Shown here piece after piece: positions 1 through 7,370 of a DNA stretch of 16,424 nt. The notes under the pieces were generated by a model. The model saw only the letters and a list, made by a program, of their open reading frames with translations, was not told the DNA's origin and did not search any database. A program made the position numbers and the translations under genes. This DNA comes from Bacteroidota bacterium. Lineage in GTDB: Bacteria; Bacteroidota; Bacteroidia; Bacteroidales; Prolixibacteraceae. The stretch is taken from assembly GCA_030706665.1 (NCBI GenBank), contig JAUZOB010000037.1, positions 1 through 16,424 of the forward strand. The letters run 5' to 3'. Every line of letters starts with the position of its first letter. Position 1 is the first letter of the stretch.

Positions 1-870
1 AAAAGTGCTCCCAAAAGCCTGAATTGGGATTTATTTATCGGACCAGCTTCTTATCGGGAATACAATCCGATATATACTCCATGGAACTGGAGAGCTTGGT
101 GGGATTTTGGAAACGGTGCATTAGGCGACATGGGGTGTCATATTCTTGACCCTGTATTTAAAGCGTTAAAACTTAAGAATCCGGTTGCAGTCGAAGCCAG
201 TTCTACCCCGTTAACCATAGAAAGTCTTCCTTCCGCACAAAAAATTACATGGTGGTTCCCGTCGCGTGACAACCTACCGAAAGTTGCAATGCCTGAAGTA
301 AAAGTACATTGGTATGACGGAGGTCTTTTACCGGAGCGCCCCCAAGAGCTTGCTGCCGGAATTGATCTCGGACAGGATCCCAATGGTGGTGTAATAATGG
401 TTGGAACAAAAGGGAAAATCATGTGCGGTGTTTCAGGGGCAAATCCAACTCTTTTACCTGTTGAAGAAATGTCTCATTTCAATCAACCTGAAAAATCACT
501 TCGAAGAATACAGGATGCATTTACCGGTGGTCATGAAAAAGACTGGTTAAGAGCATGCAAGGAATCTCAGGATAACAGGTTGCTGCCTGCTGCTAATTTT
601 GATTATGCCGGTCCGTTAACCGAATCAATCCTTATCGGATCCTTAGCTGTAAGGATGCAAAGTTTAAAGCGACGCTTATACTGGGATCAAAGTACCATGA
701 AGTTTACAAACATCTCAGATTCCGACCTTCTTAAATTCACTACACGAAAAGAATTCTCATTAATCAAAGGCCGTCCGAATTACGATATTCAAAACAAAAC
801 ATTCAAAGCGACACAGATGGCTGAAGAATGGGTTCGGCATAATTATAGATCAGGTTGGGAACAGATCTGA
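1..870 (+). CDS. Gfo/Idh/MocA-family oxidoreductase, C-terminal part (5' end outside window)
   Basis: The reading frame is open from base 1 and ends at TGA 868-870, so 289 codons of the C-terminal part are present and the NAD(P)-binding Rossmann domain lies upstream of the window. The visible part has the block typical of bacterial Gfo/Idh/MocA oxidoreductases of the large, often exported kind: NWDLFIGPA, then Y-x-P-W-N-W-R-x-W-W-D-F-G and GALGDMGCHILD (bases 22-150), ending with NYRSGW near the C-terminus. In this family the C-terminal alpha/beta domain shapes the substrate pocket; members act on sugars, inositols or their derivatives with bound NAD(P). The substrate cannot be read from this fragment. 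The first internal Met (base 130) is not the true start, because conserved sequence continues upstream of it. A strong terminator follows, so this is the last gene of its unit. Confidence 0.9.
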   Translation, partial: KSAPKSLNWDLFIGPASYREYNPIYTPWNWRAWWDFGNGALGDMGCHILDPVFKALKLKNPVAVEASSTPLTIESLPSAQKITWWFPSRDNLPKVAMPEVKVHWYDGGLLPERPQELAAGIDLGQDPNGGVIMVGTKGKIMCGVSGANPTLLPVEEMSHFNQPEKSLRRIQDAFTGGHEKDWLRACKESQDNRLLPAANFDYAGPLTESILIGSLAVRMQSLKRRLYWDQSTMKFTNISDSDLLKFTTRKEFSLIKGRPNYDIQNKTFKATQMAEEWVRHNYRSGWEQI

Positions 871-948
871 TGTTTCAAATGACATTGCATCGATGAAACA
901 AAGCTCAGGATGCAATTTGTCCGTACAGATATTTATCGAATAAACAAT

Positions 949-990
949 AAAAAAGAGAGTGTCTCGATAATCAAAGACACTCTCTTTTTT
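949..990 (+). terminator. Rho-independent terminator after the oxidoreductase
   Basis: A perfect 15-bp inverted repeat (949-963 with 976-990) with a 12-nt loop. The GC-containing core GAGAGTGTC is flanked by six A on the left and six T on the right, so it could work in both directions. It lies 79 bp after the oxidoreductase stop. Confidence 0.9.
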
Positions 991-1350
991 CATACTCTTT
1001 GATATCCCTATTAATATTTATTTCCACAAGATCTTAGCCAGAGAAATTCTCCTTAACAAACTTTTCCGGGCATTAAGTTAATATCAGTTTAAAGTAGTTT
1101 CATTGCCAAACGTTCATCTGACCAGATTGGACAATATTACACAAAAGTCACTGTTACAATTTCCTTAATGGTATAATATTGAGCCTTCTATTTTATTCGT
1201 TAACAGTGTTAAAAAAATATAATTTCCCTTTCACTCTGTAATAATTCTTCATTTGTGCAGACTTTTTAAACGGTAATATATTTTTATAAACTATCAATCC
1301 AATTTATAAGTTAATTCCTTTCGGATATTCCGGTAAAAAAGCTGTTACTC
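991..1350. other. Long non-coding region upstream of the receptor gene
   Basis: I see no gene in these 360 AT-rich bases. They hold scattered GTTAA-type words: GTTAA at 1077 with GTTTAA at 1087, a perfect 6-1-6 palindrome (TTAACA G TGTTAA, 1200-1212), and GTTAA at 1310. A weak promoter candidate is listed separately. The length and the palindrome suggest a regulated upstream region for the receptor gene, but such words are also common by chance in DNA this rich in A and T. Confidence 0.4.
1252..1284 (+). promoter_or_regulatory. Candidate promoter of the receptor gene
   Basis: TTTG (1252-1255) followed after 21 bp by TATATTTT (1277-1284). This matches the Bacteroidota -33/-7 layout (TTTG, about 19-21 bp, TAnnTTTG) except for the last base of the -7 element. 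It would give a 5' leader of roughly 60 nt. It is the best match in the region but not a strong one. Confidence 0.3.
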
Positions 1351-3792
1351 ATGAAAAAACTGTTCCTATATTTAATTATCTTTCTATCACCTGCAATGCT
1401 CTTTGCTCAATCCAAACCTGCCGGATTGTTTGAGATCAGGGGACAAGCTGTTGATTCTCTTTCCAAAGAAGAAATTCCATATGCAACAATATCTATTGCT
1501 TTGGGAGAAGGGAAAAATGTCATTAAAAGAATGGCCTGTGACCTCAACGGGAAATTTACCACACCTATACACAAACCAGGGCATTACATATTAACCTTCC
1601 AATCAATGGGTTTTAAACAAACAATAAAAAACCTGGATATCACAGATACAAAGAAAGTGATTTCATTAGGGAAGGTCTTTTTATCAAAAGGATCGGAAGC
1701 TTTAAATGAAGTAGTGGTTTCGGCAATCAAACCGTTGGTAAAAGTTGAAGTTGATAAAATCACGTATAGTGCAGAGACCGATCCGGAATCAAAAACATCA
1801 AACGTATTGGACATCTTACGTAAAGTCCCGCTAATTACAGTTGACGGAGATGACAATATCCAATTAAAAGGAGCTTCCAATTTCAAGATTCATTTAAACG
1901 GAAAACCATCCACCCTCTTGTCAAACGATCCGAAGCAAGTACTTAAGAGTATGCCTGCCAGCAGTATTAAAAATATCGAAGTAATTACGAATCCTTCTTC
2001 AAAATACGATGCAGAAGGAGTTGGAGGAATCATTAACATCATTACCACTAAAAAAACAATACAGGGATATACCGGAAGTGTAAATGCCGGAACCAGTACA
2101 ACGAATAGTTACAACGGCGGTTTATATGCTTCAGCTAAACTTGGGAAGTTTGGTTTTTCAGTCAACTACGGAGCCAGTTACAGGAATAATCCTTATACCA
2201 CATCGACATCCGAACGTGAAAACTTTAATGATGATTCAAGGAAATACCTCAACTACGATGGGAAAACAAAATACAAAGGCCCGTTCCAGTATGGTTACGG
2301 AGAGGCTAGCTATGAAGTTGACACATTGAATCTGATTAGCATGTCTTTCAATCGCTTTCAGGGAAATCAAAGAATATACACAGATCAGTTGGTAGAGACC
2401 CGGGATGTAAACTTCACAACTGTCGAATCATATAATAATATTGCCAATTCAAAAATGACATTCGGTTCCACAGAAGGGAACATCGACTATCAGAGATCAT
2501 TCAAGAAAGAGGGAAGATTACTTACCTTCTCTTACAAAATCGACTATAATCCGAATAATAGTAACAGCTACTCTGCAATTAACAACATCCTCAATTTCTA
2601 CGATCAAAAGATTAACATCGACAATAAAGCACATGCTACCGAGCAGACATTTCAGGCAGACTATGTTGAACCAATAACAAAAGTCCATGGAATTGAAGCA
2701 GGGCTGAAATTTATCTTACGAGATAATACGAGCAACACGGATTATCAGAAAAATGGGTTAACAGTTCCGGAACAGGAGAACGATTTCAACTACACTCAGG
2801 ATATCTACGCTGCTTATACAAGCTATAATTTGAAGTGGAAAAAAATTGGTTTCCGCACAGGAGTCCGAATGGAACACACCAAAACCAAAGGGGAATATAT
2901 TGGGAAGAGCAATTCTGACTTCAATAATGAATATACCGAGTTTATCCCGTCTGCAAATCTCTCGTACCAGCTATCTGCCACCGACAATGTACGCTTCTCC
3001 TACACTCAGAGAATTCAGCGCCCGGGAATCTGGTATTTGAATCCCTATGTAAATGATGCAGACCCAAAGAATATTCATTTCGGAAATCCAAAATTGGATC
3101 CGGAAAAGAGTAATTCTTTCGACCTGAACCTAAGCAAATTTGCTACTTTAGGAAGCATTAATGTAGATCTCTCCTATTCTTTCACAAATAATGGGATTGA
3201 GAGTATCACAACGGTTGAGAATGGAATTGGCACAACAACATACGATAACATTGGATCCAACAAATATTATGGAGCTTCTCTCTATGGTTCACTGAAACTG
3301 GGCTCGAAAATAAATCTATTTGCAAATGGGTCATTGGACTATCGCGACATCAAGAGTAAAAACGGCGGATTAAAGAATAATGGCTACGGATTTCATTCAT
3401 CCGGCGGAATGCAATACTCTCTGCCAAAGAATTTCAAACTCTCTTTGAATGGTGGTTTTTTCAAATCGCCTGTTGGACTGCAGAGTAAGTCAACGAATTT
3501 TTATTACACCAGCATCGGGATAAACAAAGAGCTGCTTAATCGTAAAATGACTCTTTCGTTAGCGGGAAGTGATCTATTCTGGCATGAGAAAAAATACTCT
3601 CATGTAACATTTGATTCTAATTTCCGCCAAAAAAGCACAAACTACTATCCAGCCAGAAGTATCCGATTCAACATCAGCTATCGTTTTGGCGAAATGAAAG
3701 CAGAAATCAAGAAAGTTCAGCGAGGTATCAATAACGATGATGTGAAATCAGGTGGTGGCAGCAGTGAAGGTTCAGGAGGCCAATCGAAATAA
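1351..3792 (+). CDS. TonB-dependent-receptor-like outer-membrane protein (OMP_b-brl_3 type)
   Basis: An 813-residue outer-membrane protein. Residues 1-20 form a signal peptide (Lys-Lys, hydrophobic core, cleavage near LFAQ). Residues about 27-112 look like the carboxypeptidase-regulatory-like beta-sandwich common at the N-terminus of Bacteroidota receptors (EIRGQAVDSLSKEEIPYATISI). Residues about 120-235 are the plug, with the typical sequence VLDILRKVPLITVDGDDNIQLKG, NGKPSTLL and SSIKNIEVITNPSSKYDAEGVGGIINI. The rest is a beta-barrel rich in alternating aromatic strands, including FSYTQRIQRPG and LNPYVNDADP, as in PF14905-type receptors. The barrel seems to end at FNISYRFG (about 770-777) and is followed by a polar, Gly/Ser-rich tail. 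No SusD-like or PUL gene is adjacent, so no glycan role is implied and the substrate is unknown. Its neighbours are a small exported protein and a two-component system, which may regulate it. Confidence 0.9.
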   Translation: MKKLFLYLIIFLSPAMLFAQSKPAGLFEIRGQAVDSLSKEEIPYATISIALGEGKNVIKRMACDLNGKFTTPIHKPGHYILTFQSMGFKQTIKNLDITDTKKVISLGKVFLSKGSEALNEVVVSAIKPLVKVEVDKITYSAETDPESKTSNVLDILRKVPLITVDGDDNIQLKGASNFKIHLNGKPSTLLSNDPKQVLKSMPASSIKNIEVITNPSSKYDAEGVGGIINIITTKKTIQGYTGSVNAGTSTTNSYNGGLYASAKLGKFGFSVNYGASYRNNPYTTSTSERENFNDDSRKYLNYDGKTKYKGPFQYGYGEASYEVDTLNLISMSFNRFQGNQRIYTDQLVETRDVNFTTVESYNNIANSKMTFGSTEGNIDYQRSFKKEGRLLTFSYKIDYNPNNSNSYSAINNILNFYDQKINIDNKAHATEQTFQADYVEPITKVHGIEAGLKFILRDNTSNTDYQKNGLTVPEQENDFNYTQDIYAAYTSYNLKWKKIGFRTGVRMEHTKTKGEYIGKSNSDFNNEYTEFIPSANLSYQLSATDNVRFSYTQRIQRPGIWYLNPYVNDADPKNIHFGNPKLDPEKSNSFDLNLSKFATLGSINVDLSYSFTNNGIESITTVENGIGTTTYDNIGSNKYYGASLYGSLKLGSKINLFANGSLDYRDIKSKNGGLKNNGYGFHSSGGMQYSLPKNFKLSLNGGFFKSPVGLQSKSTNFYYTSIGINKELLNRKMTLSLAGSDLFWHEKKYSHVTFDSNFRQKSTNYYPARSIRFNISYRFGEMKAEIKKVQRGINNDDVKSGGGSSEGSGGQSK

Positions 3793-3802
3793 TATTGATA
3801 AA

Positions 3803-3833
3803 AAAGGAGGATGCCTTGAGAGCATCCTCCTTT
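3803..3833. terminator. Bidirectional terminator between convergent genes
   Basis: A perfect 12-bp stem (3803-3814 with 3822-3833) with a 7-nt loop. On the minus strand the stem is followed by six T (from the A run 3800-3805), but on the plus strand by only three. It therefore fits the minus-strand exported-protein gene best, while also ending the receptor gene, whose stop lies about 10 bp upstream. Confidence 0.85.
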
Positions 3834-3879
3834 ACCAAACTAACCTTTTTGCTGTATGTATTTGTTGTCTATGAATTCA

Positions 3880-4551
3880 CTATTTCTTTTTCACAGGACC
3901 TGAACGTTGGTGTTTTACAGTCCCTTCAGTATGGCCTCCTTCCTTTTTTCGGATAATTACAATTTTCTCTTTATCTTCTCCAATCGGAGTTTTCTCATAA
4001 CTTATGATATTGGGATCATTCAGATTGATCCCATTCTGAGATTCATTATTGAATTTTTCGGATGTGAAAAGGTCAGGCATATCTTTCGGGATGAACTTAA
4101 AAGCATCTGGTTTGACATGCGGGATTTTGATGTTCATCTGTCCACAATGGGCACTATCATCAAACGGACAAAAATTAAAGTCTTTAAACTCTTTTTCAAT
4201 TGCCTTCCCCAAGCTGTCAATCTCATCAAAGTTGAAAGCCATCATCTCATCATCTATAAATTCCTTGTTATGCCGATGCATTGGACGACCACTTTTAATG
4301 CGTTCATGCAGAGTCGCTCGTAAGGAATCTGCCATCTTAGCAAAATCTTTCCGCATTGTAAAAGCTGCATTATCAGTAAAGGTTGTATCTAACACAACTT
4401 TATTCCCTTCATCATCTTTTTCAATGATTTTTATAGTCATTCTTTTCATTGATTTTGGCTTCTCAGAAGTCTTATTCTGACCAAATCCTGAAGTGAGACT
4501 CATCACTCCCACTACAGTTGCCATTCCTGCTACAAAACACAATTTATTCAT
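3880..4551 (-). CDS. Small exported protein divergent from the two-component operon
   Basis: I do not recognise a named family. The 223-residue protein starts with a signal peptide (residues 1 to about 25, MNKLCFVAGM... to SGFGQ), so it should be periplasmic. The mature part is highly charged: KRMTIKIIEKDDEGNKVVLDTTFTD (about 36-60, a beta-strand-like segment), then a probably helical stretch (about 66-125) with FNFDEIDSLGKAIEKEFKDFNF. C128 and C136 could form a disulfide. The end is basic (VKKK). The gene is divergent from a histidine kinase, with 141 bp between starts and shared upstream elements, which suggests co-regulation. A role as a periplasmic accessory or target of the kinase, in the manner of CpxP or ZraP, is inference from position, size and export. 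The His/Asp/Glu-rich mature region would also be compatible with metal binding, which I cannot show. Confidence 0.75.
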   Translation of the reverse strand: MNKLCFVAGMATVVGVMSLTSGFGQNKTSEKPKSMKRMTIKIIEKDDEGNKVVLDTTFTDNAAFTMRKDFAKMADSLRATLHERIKSGRPMHRHNKEFIDDEMMAFNFDEIDSLGKAIEKEFKDFNFCPFDDSAHCGQMNIKIPHVKPDAFKFIPKDMPDLFTSEKFNNESQNGINLNDPNIISYEKTPIGEDKEKIVIIRKKEGGHTEGTVKHQRSGPVKKK

Positions 4552-4586
4552 ATGCTTCTTTTTTTGGTCTGATTAATGAACGGTAG

Positions 4587-4594
4587 CAAAGTTA
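4587..4594 (-). promoter_or_regulatory. Promoter -7 element of the small exported protein gene
   Basis: On the minus strand this reads TAACTTTG, an exact match to the Bacteroidota -7 consensus TAnnTTTG. It lies 35 bp before the ATG at 4551. No TTTG stands at -33; instead the nearest GTTAA repeat (4617-4621, TTAAC on this strand) lies 22 bp upstream of it, where an activator could replace the -33 contact. Confidence 0.6.
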
Positions 4595-4616
4595 GAAGTG
4601 GCAGTTCCGAAAAGCC

Positions 4617-4653
4617 GTTAATAGCTGGTTAAAAAGAGTTAACAAAAAGTTAA
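4617..4653. promoter_or_regulatory. Four phased GTTAA direct repeats: candidate response-regulator operator
   Basis: GTTAA occurs at 4617, 4628, 4638 and 4649, spacings of 11, 10 and 11 bp, that is once per helical turn on the same DNA face. Response regulators of the OmpR/PhoB family typically bind as head-to-tail dimers to direct repeats with 10-11 bp period (pho boxes; CpxR boxes GTAAA-N5-GTAAA). The array lies between the two opposed -7 elements, about -36 to -72 from the predicted minus-strand start and -40 to -76 from the predicted kinase start. It is thus suited to control both. Binding by the adjacent regulator is inference. Confidence 0.6.
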
Positions 4654-4680
4654 AGTGCTTTTTACGACCTATTTTTATAG

Positions 4681-4688
4681 TAATTTTG
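4681..4688 (+). promoter_or_regulatory. Candidate -7 element of the kinase-regulator operon
   Basis: TAATTTTG matches TAnnTTTG exactly and ends only 4 bp before the kinase ATG (4693). If used, the transcript would start at or within a few bases of the start codon, giving an almost leaderless mRNA. I see no clear -33 TTTG; the phased repeats end 27 bp upstream. Confidence 0.45.
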
Positions 4689-4692
4689 GGTT

Positions 4693-6591
4693 ATGAACAA
4701 AAGGATAATAGAAGGGCTTATCGTGCTAATGGGAGTTGGCATTTTTGGGGTGATCATTGTTCAGATCATCTGGATGAATAATGCTCTCAAAATTCGAAAC
4801 GAATTGTTCACCAGAAGTGTCAATGAGGCACTAACAACGTCTGTTGGAAAACTTGAAAGCCAAAATAATCTTATGCTGGCCAGGCAGATGATGAGACCGT
4901 CTGTCTCCTCTCCAGAAAAAGTAATTGCTTCTTCAACCCAAAAGCAAACACAAGTATCAAAGAAAGTACCTCGCAAAACGATTACCACCCAAGCTTCTTC
5001 CGATTCAACTATCAATTTTGATTTTACTATGCCCGCTATTCCTAATATCAATTTTGATTCTTTATTCAGTCACGAATTTCATACCCGCATTATCATTCAG
5101 GATCCGAATTCAGGATCCTTACAGATAGAAGAATCCCATCCTTTTGCCGAGCACCAGGAGAGATACAAAGACTTCATGAATAAGATGAAGGATGCCGAGA
5201 AGCAATTTCGTCATAATTCCAAAACATTGCAATTACAATCCGGTCGCGCACTGAAGGAACTCCGTAAAATGGAGACAGAAGGGCGTTTTGACCCCCAGAC
5301 GTTAAACAAAATACTTCAATGGGAACCTGGAAACCAGAATATATTTATGCCATTCGATCTTTCAGTTTTTGAAGGAGATAAAACAAATACTCCAAATGAG
5401 ATAAAATCCCCTAAAAAACACACCTCTACAATTCAGAGAGTAACTAACAACGAAGTTCAATTAGGAAAAAAATTTCAACGCAAGGCACAAGAGATCCAGT
5501 CTCAAACAAACCGTGTAATTATGGAGCTCCAAAACATGGAAATAGGGCGACATGTTGATCCGAAAGAAATCCAAAAAGTCCTTCGCCGTGAATTGAACAA
5601 CCGGGACATTTCGCTTCCATTCGACTTTGCAATCTCAGACGGAGGAAAAGTAAATTATTTAAGCAATAAAGCAGATAGTCAGAATATAGTAAAGTCACCT
5701 TTTTCTGTTCAGCTTTTCCCGAATGATATAATTCCGAAAAGCACCCGGCTTTTGGTATTCTTCCCGAACCAGAAAAACTTCATTTTAAGATCAATCAACT
5801 GGCTGCTATTGGTTTCCCTCTTTTTCAGTATAGTTGTTTTCATTACGTTCTTTTTGAGCATCTACTTTATTATCAAACAGAAAAAGATATCTGAAATGAA
5901 AGCAGACTTTATCAATAATATGACTCATGAATTCAAAACTCCCATTGCCACTATTGGAGTCGCAGCTGATTCTATTTTGAATGAAAAGGTCATTGGAACT
6001 CCGCACATGATAAAATATTTTACCGATATGATCCGAAAAGAAAACAGAAGGATGAACGATCATGTCGAGAAAATACTTACAATGGCACGTCTGGAAAGAC
6101 ATGATTTTGAATTTCACTTTCAAAAAGTCAGTATCCATGAATTAATTGAGAAAGTAATTGCAAGTTACGAATTACATATTACAAACAGGGGAGGCAGTAT
6201 TGTGACCGAATTTAATGCGACCCAACCGGAAGGAACGACAGATCCTGTCCATTTTGTAAATATGATAAGTAACCTGATCGACAATGCCAATAAGTACTCG
6301 CCTGATTCACCTTCAATTCGTATTTCAACCCGCAATACTCCTACAGGGATAATTATTTCGGTCGAAGACAAAGGAATCGGAATGAGCAAAGCGGTACAAC
6401 AAAAAATATTTGAGAAGTTCTACCGTGAAACATCCGGGAATATTCATAATGTAAAAGGCTTTGGTCTTGGACTAAGCTATGTCAAAGCTGTAATCGATGC
6501 TAACCATGGAAGCATTAACGTTATTAGCGAGCCGGGACAGGGAAGTTGTTTTGATATTTTTATTCCTTTCATGTTAAATTCAAAACTATAA
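4693..6591 (+). CDS. Membrane sensor histidine kinase with duplicated periplasmic module
   Basis: A 632-residue two-component sensor. TM1 spans about residues 7-29 and TM2 about 370-394, leaving some 340 residues in the periplasm. The cytoplasmic part has the H-box (FINNMTHEFKTP, phospho-acceptor His412), the N-box (NLIDNANKYSP, N527/N531), G1 (EDKGIGM, D559), IFEKFYR, and G2 (GFGLGLS, 589-595), all intact. No HAMP or PAS domain is evident between TM2 and the H-box. The sensor region contains two related units of 51 aligned residues, 182-232 and 271-321, alignable without gaps (19 identities), each with DP..(L/I), PFD and a final GxKxN. Before them lies a short repeated phrase, INFDF/INFDS, encoded by a 14-bp direct repeat (5010 and 5046). 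The response regulator follows after 8 bp. The signal sensed is unknown; the domain looks helical and charged and I recognise no known sensor fold. Confidence 0.93.
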   Translation: MNKRIIEGLIVLMGVGIFGVIIVQIIWMNNALKIRNELFTRSVNEALTTSVGKLESQNNLMLARQMMRPSVSSPEKVIASSTQKQTQVSKKVPRKTITTQASSDSTINFDFTMPAIPNINFDSLFSHEFHTRIIIQDPNSGSLQIEESHPFAEHQERYKDFMNKMKDAEKQFRHNSKTLQLQSGRALKELRKMETEGRFDPQTLNKILQWEPGNQNIFMPFDLSVFEGDKTNTPNEIKSPKKHTSTIQRVTNNEVQLGKKFQRKAQEIQSQTNRVIMELQNMEIGRHVDPKEIQKVLRRELNNRDISLPFDFAISDGGKVNYLSNKADSQNIVKSPFSVQLFPNDIIPKSTRLLVFFPNQKNFILRSINWLLLVSLFFSIVVFITFFLSIYFIIKQKKISEMKADFINNMTHEFKTPIATIGVAADSILNEKVIGTPHMIKYFTDMIRKENRRMNDHVEKILTMARLERHDFEFHFQKVSIHELIEKVIASYELHITNRGGSIVTEFNATQPEGTTDPVHFVNMISNLIDNANKYSPDSPSIRISTRNTPTGIIISVEDKGIGMSKAVQQKIFEKFYRETSGNIHNVKGFGLGLSYVKAVIDANHGSINVISEPGQGSCFDIFIPFMLNSKL

Positions 6592-6599
6592 TTAAGAAG

Positions 6600-7283
6600 A
6601 TGAATAAACGAATTTTTCTTGTAGAAGATGATCTTAGCTTTGGTGCTGTTTTAAAGTCCTATCTGGAGCTGAACGATTTTGAAGTTATCTGGGTAAATGA
6701 TGGAATAGCAGCAATGGATCAATTCCGTGCGGGAACTCATGACATCTGCATTTTAGATGTGATGCTCCCTCATATTGACGGATTTACCATCGGACAAGAG
6801 ATTCGCAAAATAAATCAGAGTATTCCGATCATCTTTTTGACTGCGAAATCATTGAAAGCAGATATTCTAATCGGATACGGAGTCGGTGCAGATGATTACA
6901 TCACCAAACCATTTGATACAGATGTTCTGCTTTGTAAACTTAAAGCTATTTTAAAACGCAATGAATCCACCGGTAGAACTTCGGAGTCCGAAGTGTTTAA
7001 ATTAGGACACTATTCATTCAACTTCCGACTGCGTAGAATAGAACACAATGGTCAGGTCCAACAGCTCTCTCCCAAAGAAGCAGAGTTGCTTCGTCTTCTT
7101 TGTCTGCATAAAAATGAGTTGCTTACAAGAGAAAAATCATTGAAATTAATATGGGGTGACGATGATTATTTCACATCCCGGAGCATGGATGTCTTTGTCA
7201 CTAAACTAAGAAAATATCTAAAAGATGATCCCTCGGTGGAGATTAAAAACATACATGGGAGCGGATTCATGTTAAGCGATTAG
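6600..7283 (+). CDS. OmpR/PhoB-family response regulator (RprY-like)
   Basis: A 227-residue DNA-binding response regulator. The receiver domain (about 3-118) has the acidic pair D10/D11, phospho-acceptor D53 in ILDVMLPHIDG, T81 and K103 (ITKP), all conserved. The winged-helix output domain (about 133-226) has LSPKEAELLRLL, LTREKSL, SRSMDVFVTKLRKYL and the final I-H-G-S-G-F wing. IIFLTAKSLKADILIGYGVGADDYITKPF closely resembles the corresponding stretch of Bacteroides RprY. It is co-transcribed with the upstream kinase, its obvious partner. The phased GTTAA repeats upstream of the operon are the natural candidate for its binding site, implying autoregulation and control of the divergent exported gene. 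Confidence 0.93.
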   Translation: MNKRIFLVEDDLSFGAVLKSYLELNDFEVIWVNDGIAAMDQFRAGTHDICILDVMLPHIDGFTIGQEIRKINQSIPIIFLTAKSLKADILIGYGVGADDYITKPFDTDVLLCKLKAILKRNESTGRTSESEVFKLGHYSFNFRLRRIEHNGQVQQLSPKEAELLRLLCLHKNELLTREKSLKLIWGDDDYFTSRSMDVFVTKLRKYLKDDPSVEIKNIHGSGFMLSD

Positions 7284-7327
7284 TCAGAATCAATCCATAA
7301 TTCCTCTCCTTATTGGAGATAAATTTA

Positions 7328-7335
7328 TATTTTTG
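7328..7335 (+). promoter_or_regulatory. Candidate -7 element of the nadB operon
   Basis: TATTTTTG is an exact TAnnTTTG match, 35 bp before the nadB ATG, and would give a leader of about 30 nt. No good -33 TTTG is seen at the usual spacing. It suggests that nadB starts its own transcription unit despite lying only 87 bp after the response regulator. Confidence 0.45.
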
Positions 7336-7370
7336 ACCCTCTTTCTGTTAAAAAAATTCAAACGTTCATA

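Noticed and set aside
3907..4480. Two plus-strand open frames of about 140 codons opposite the small exported gene
   Set aside because: They overlap each other and the minus-strand gene. Only the minus-strand product has a signal peptide, a promoter match and a terminator in the right place.
7305..7319. A short inverted repeat (TCTCC/GGAGA) between the response regulator and nadB as a terminator
   Set aside because: The stem is only 5 bp, without a T run directly after it; too weak to call.
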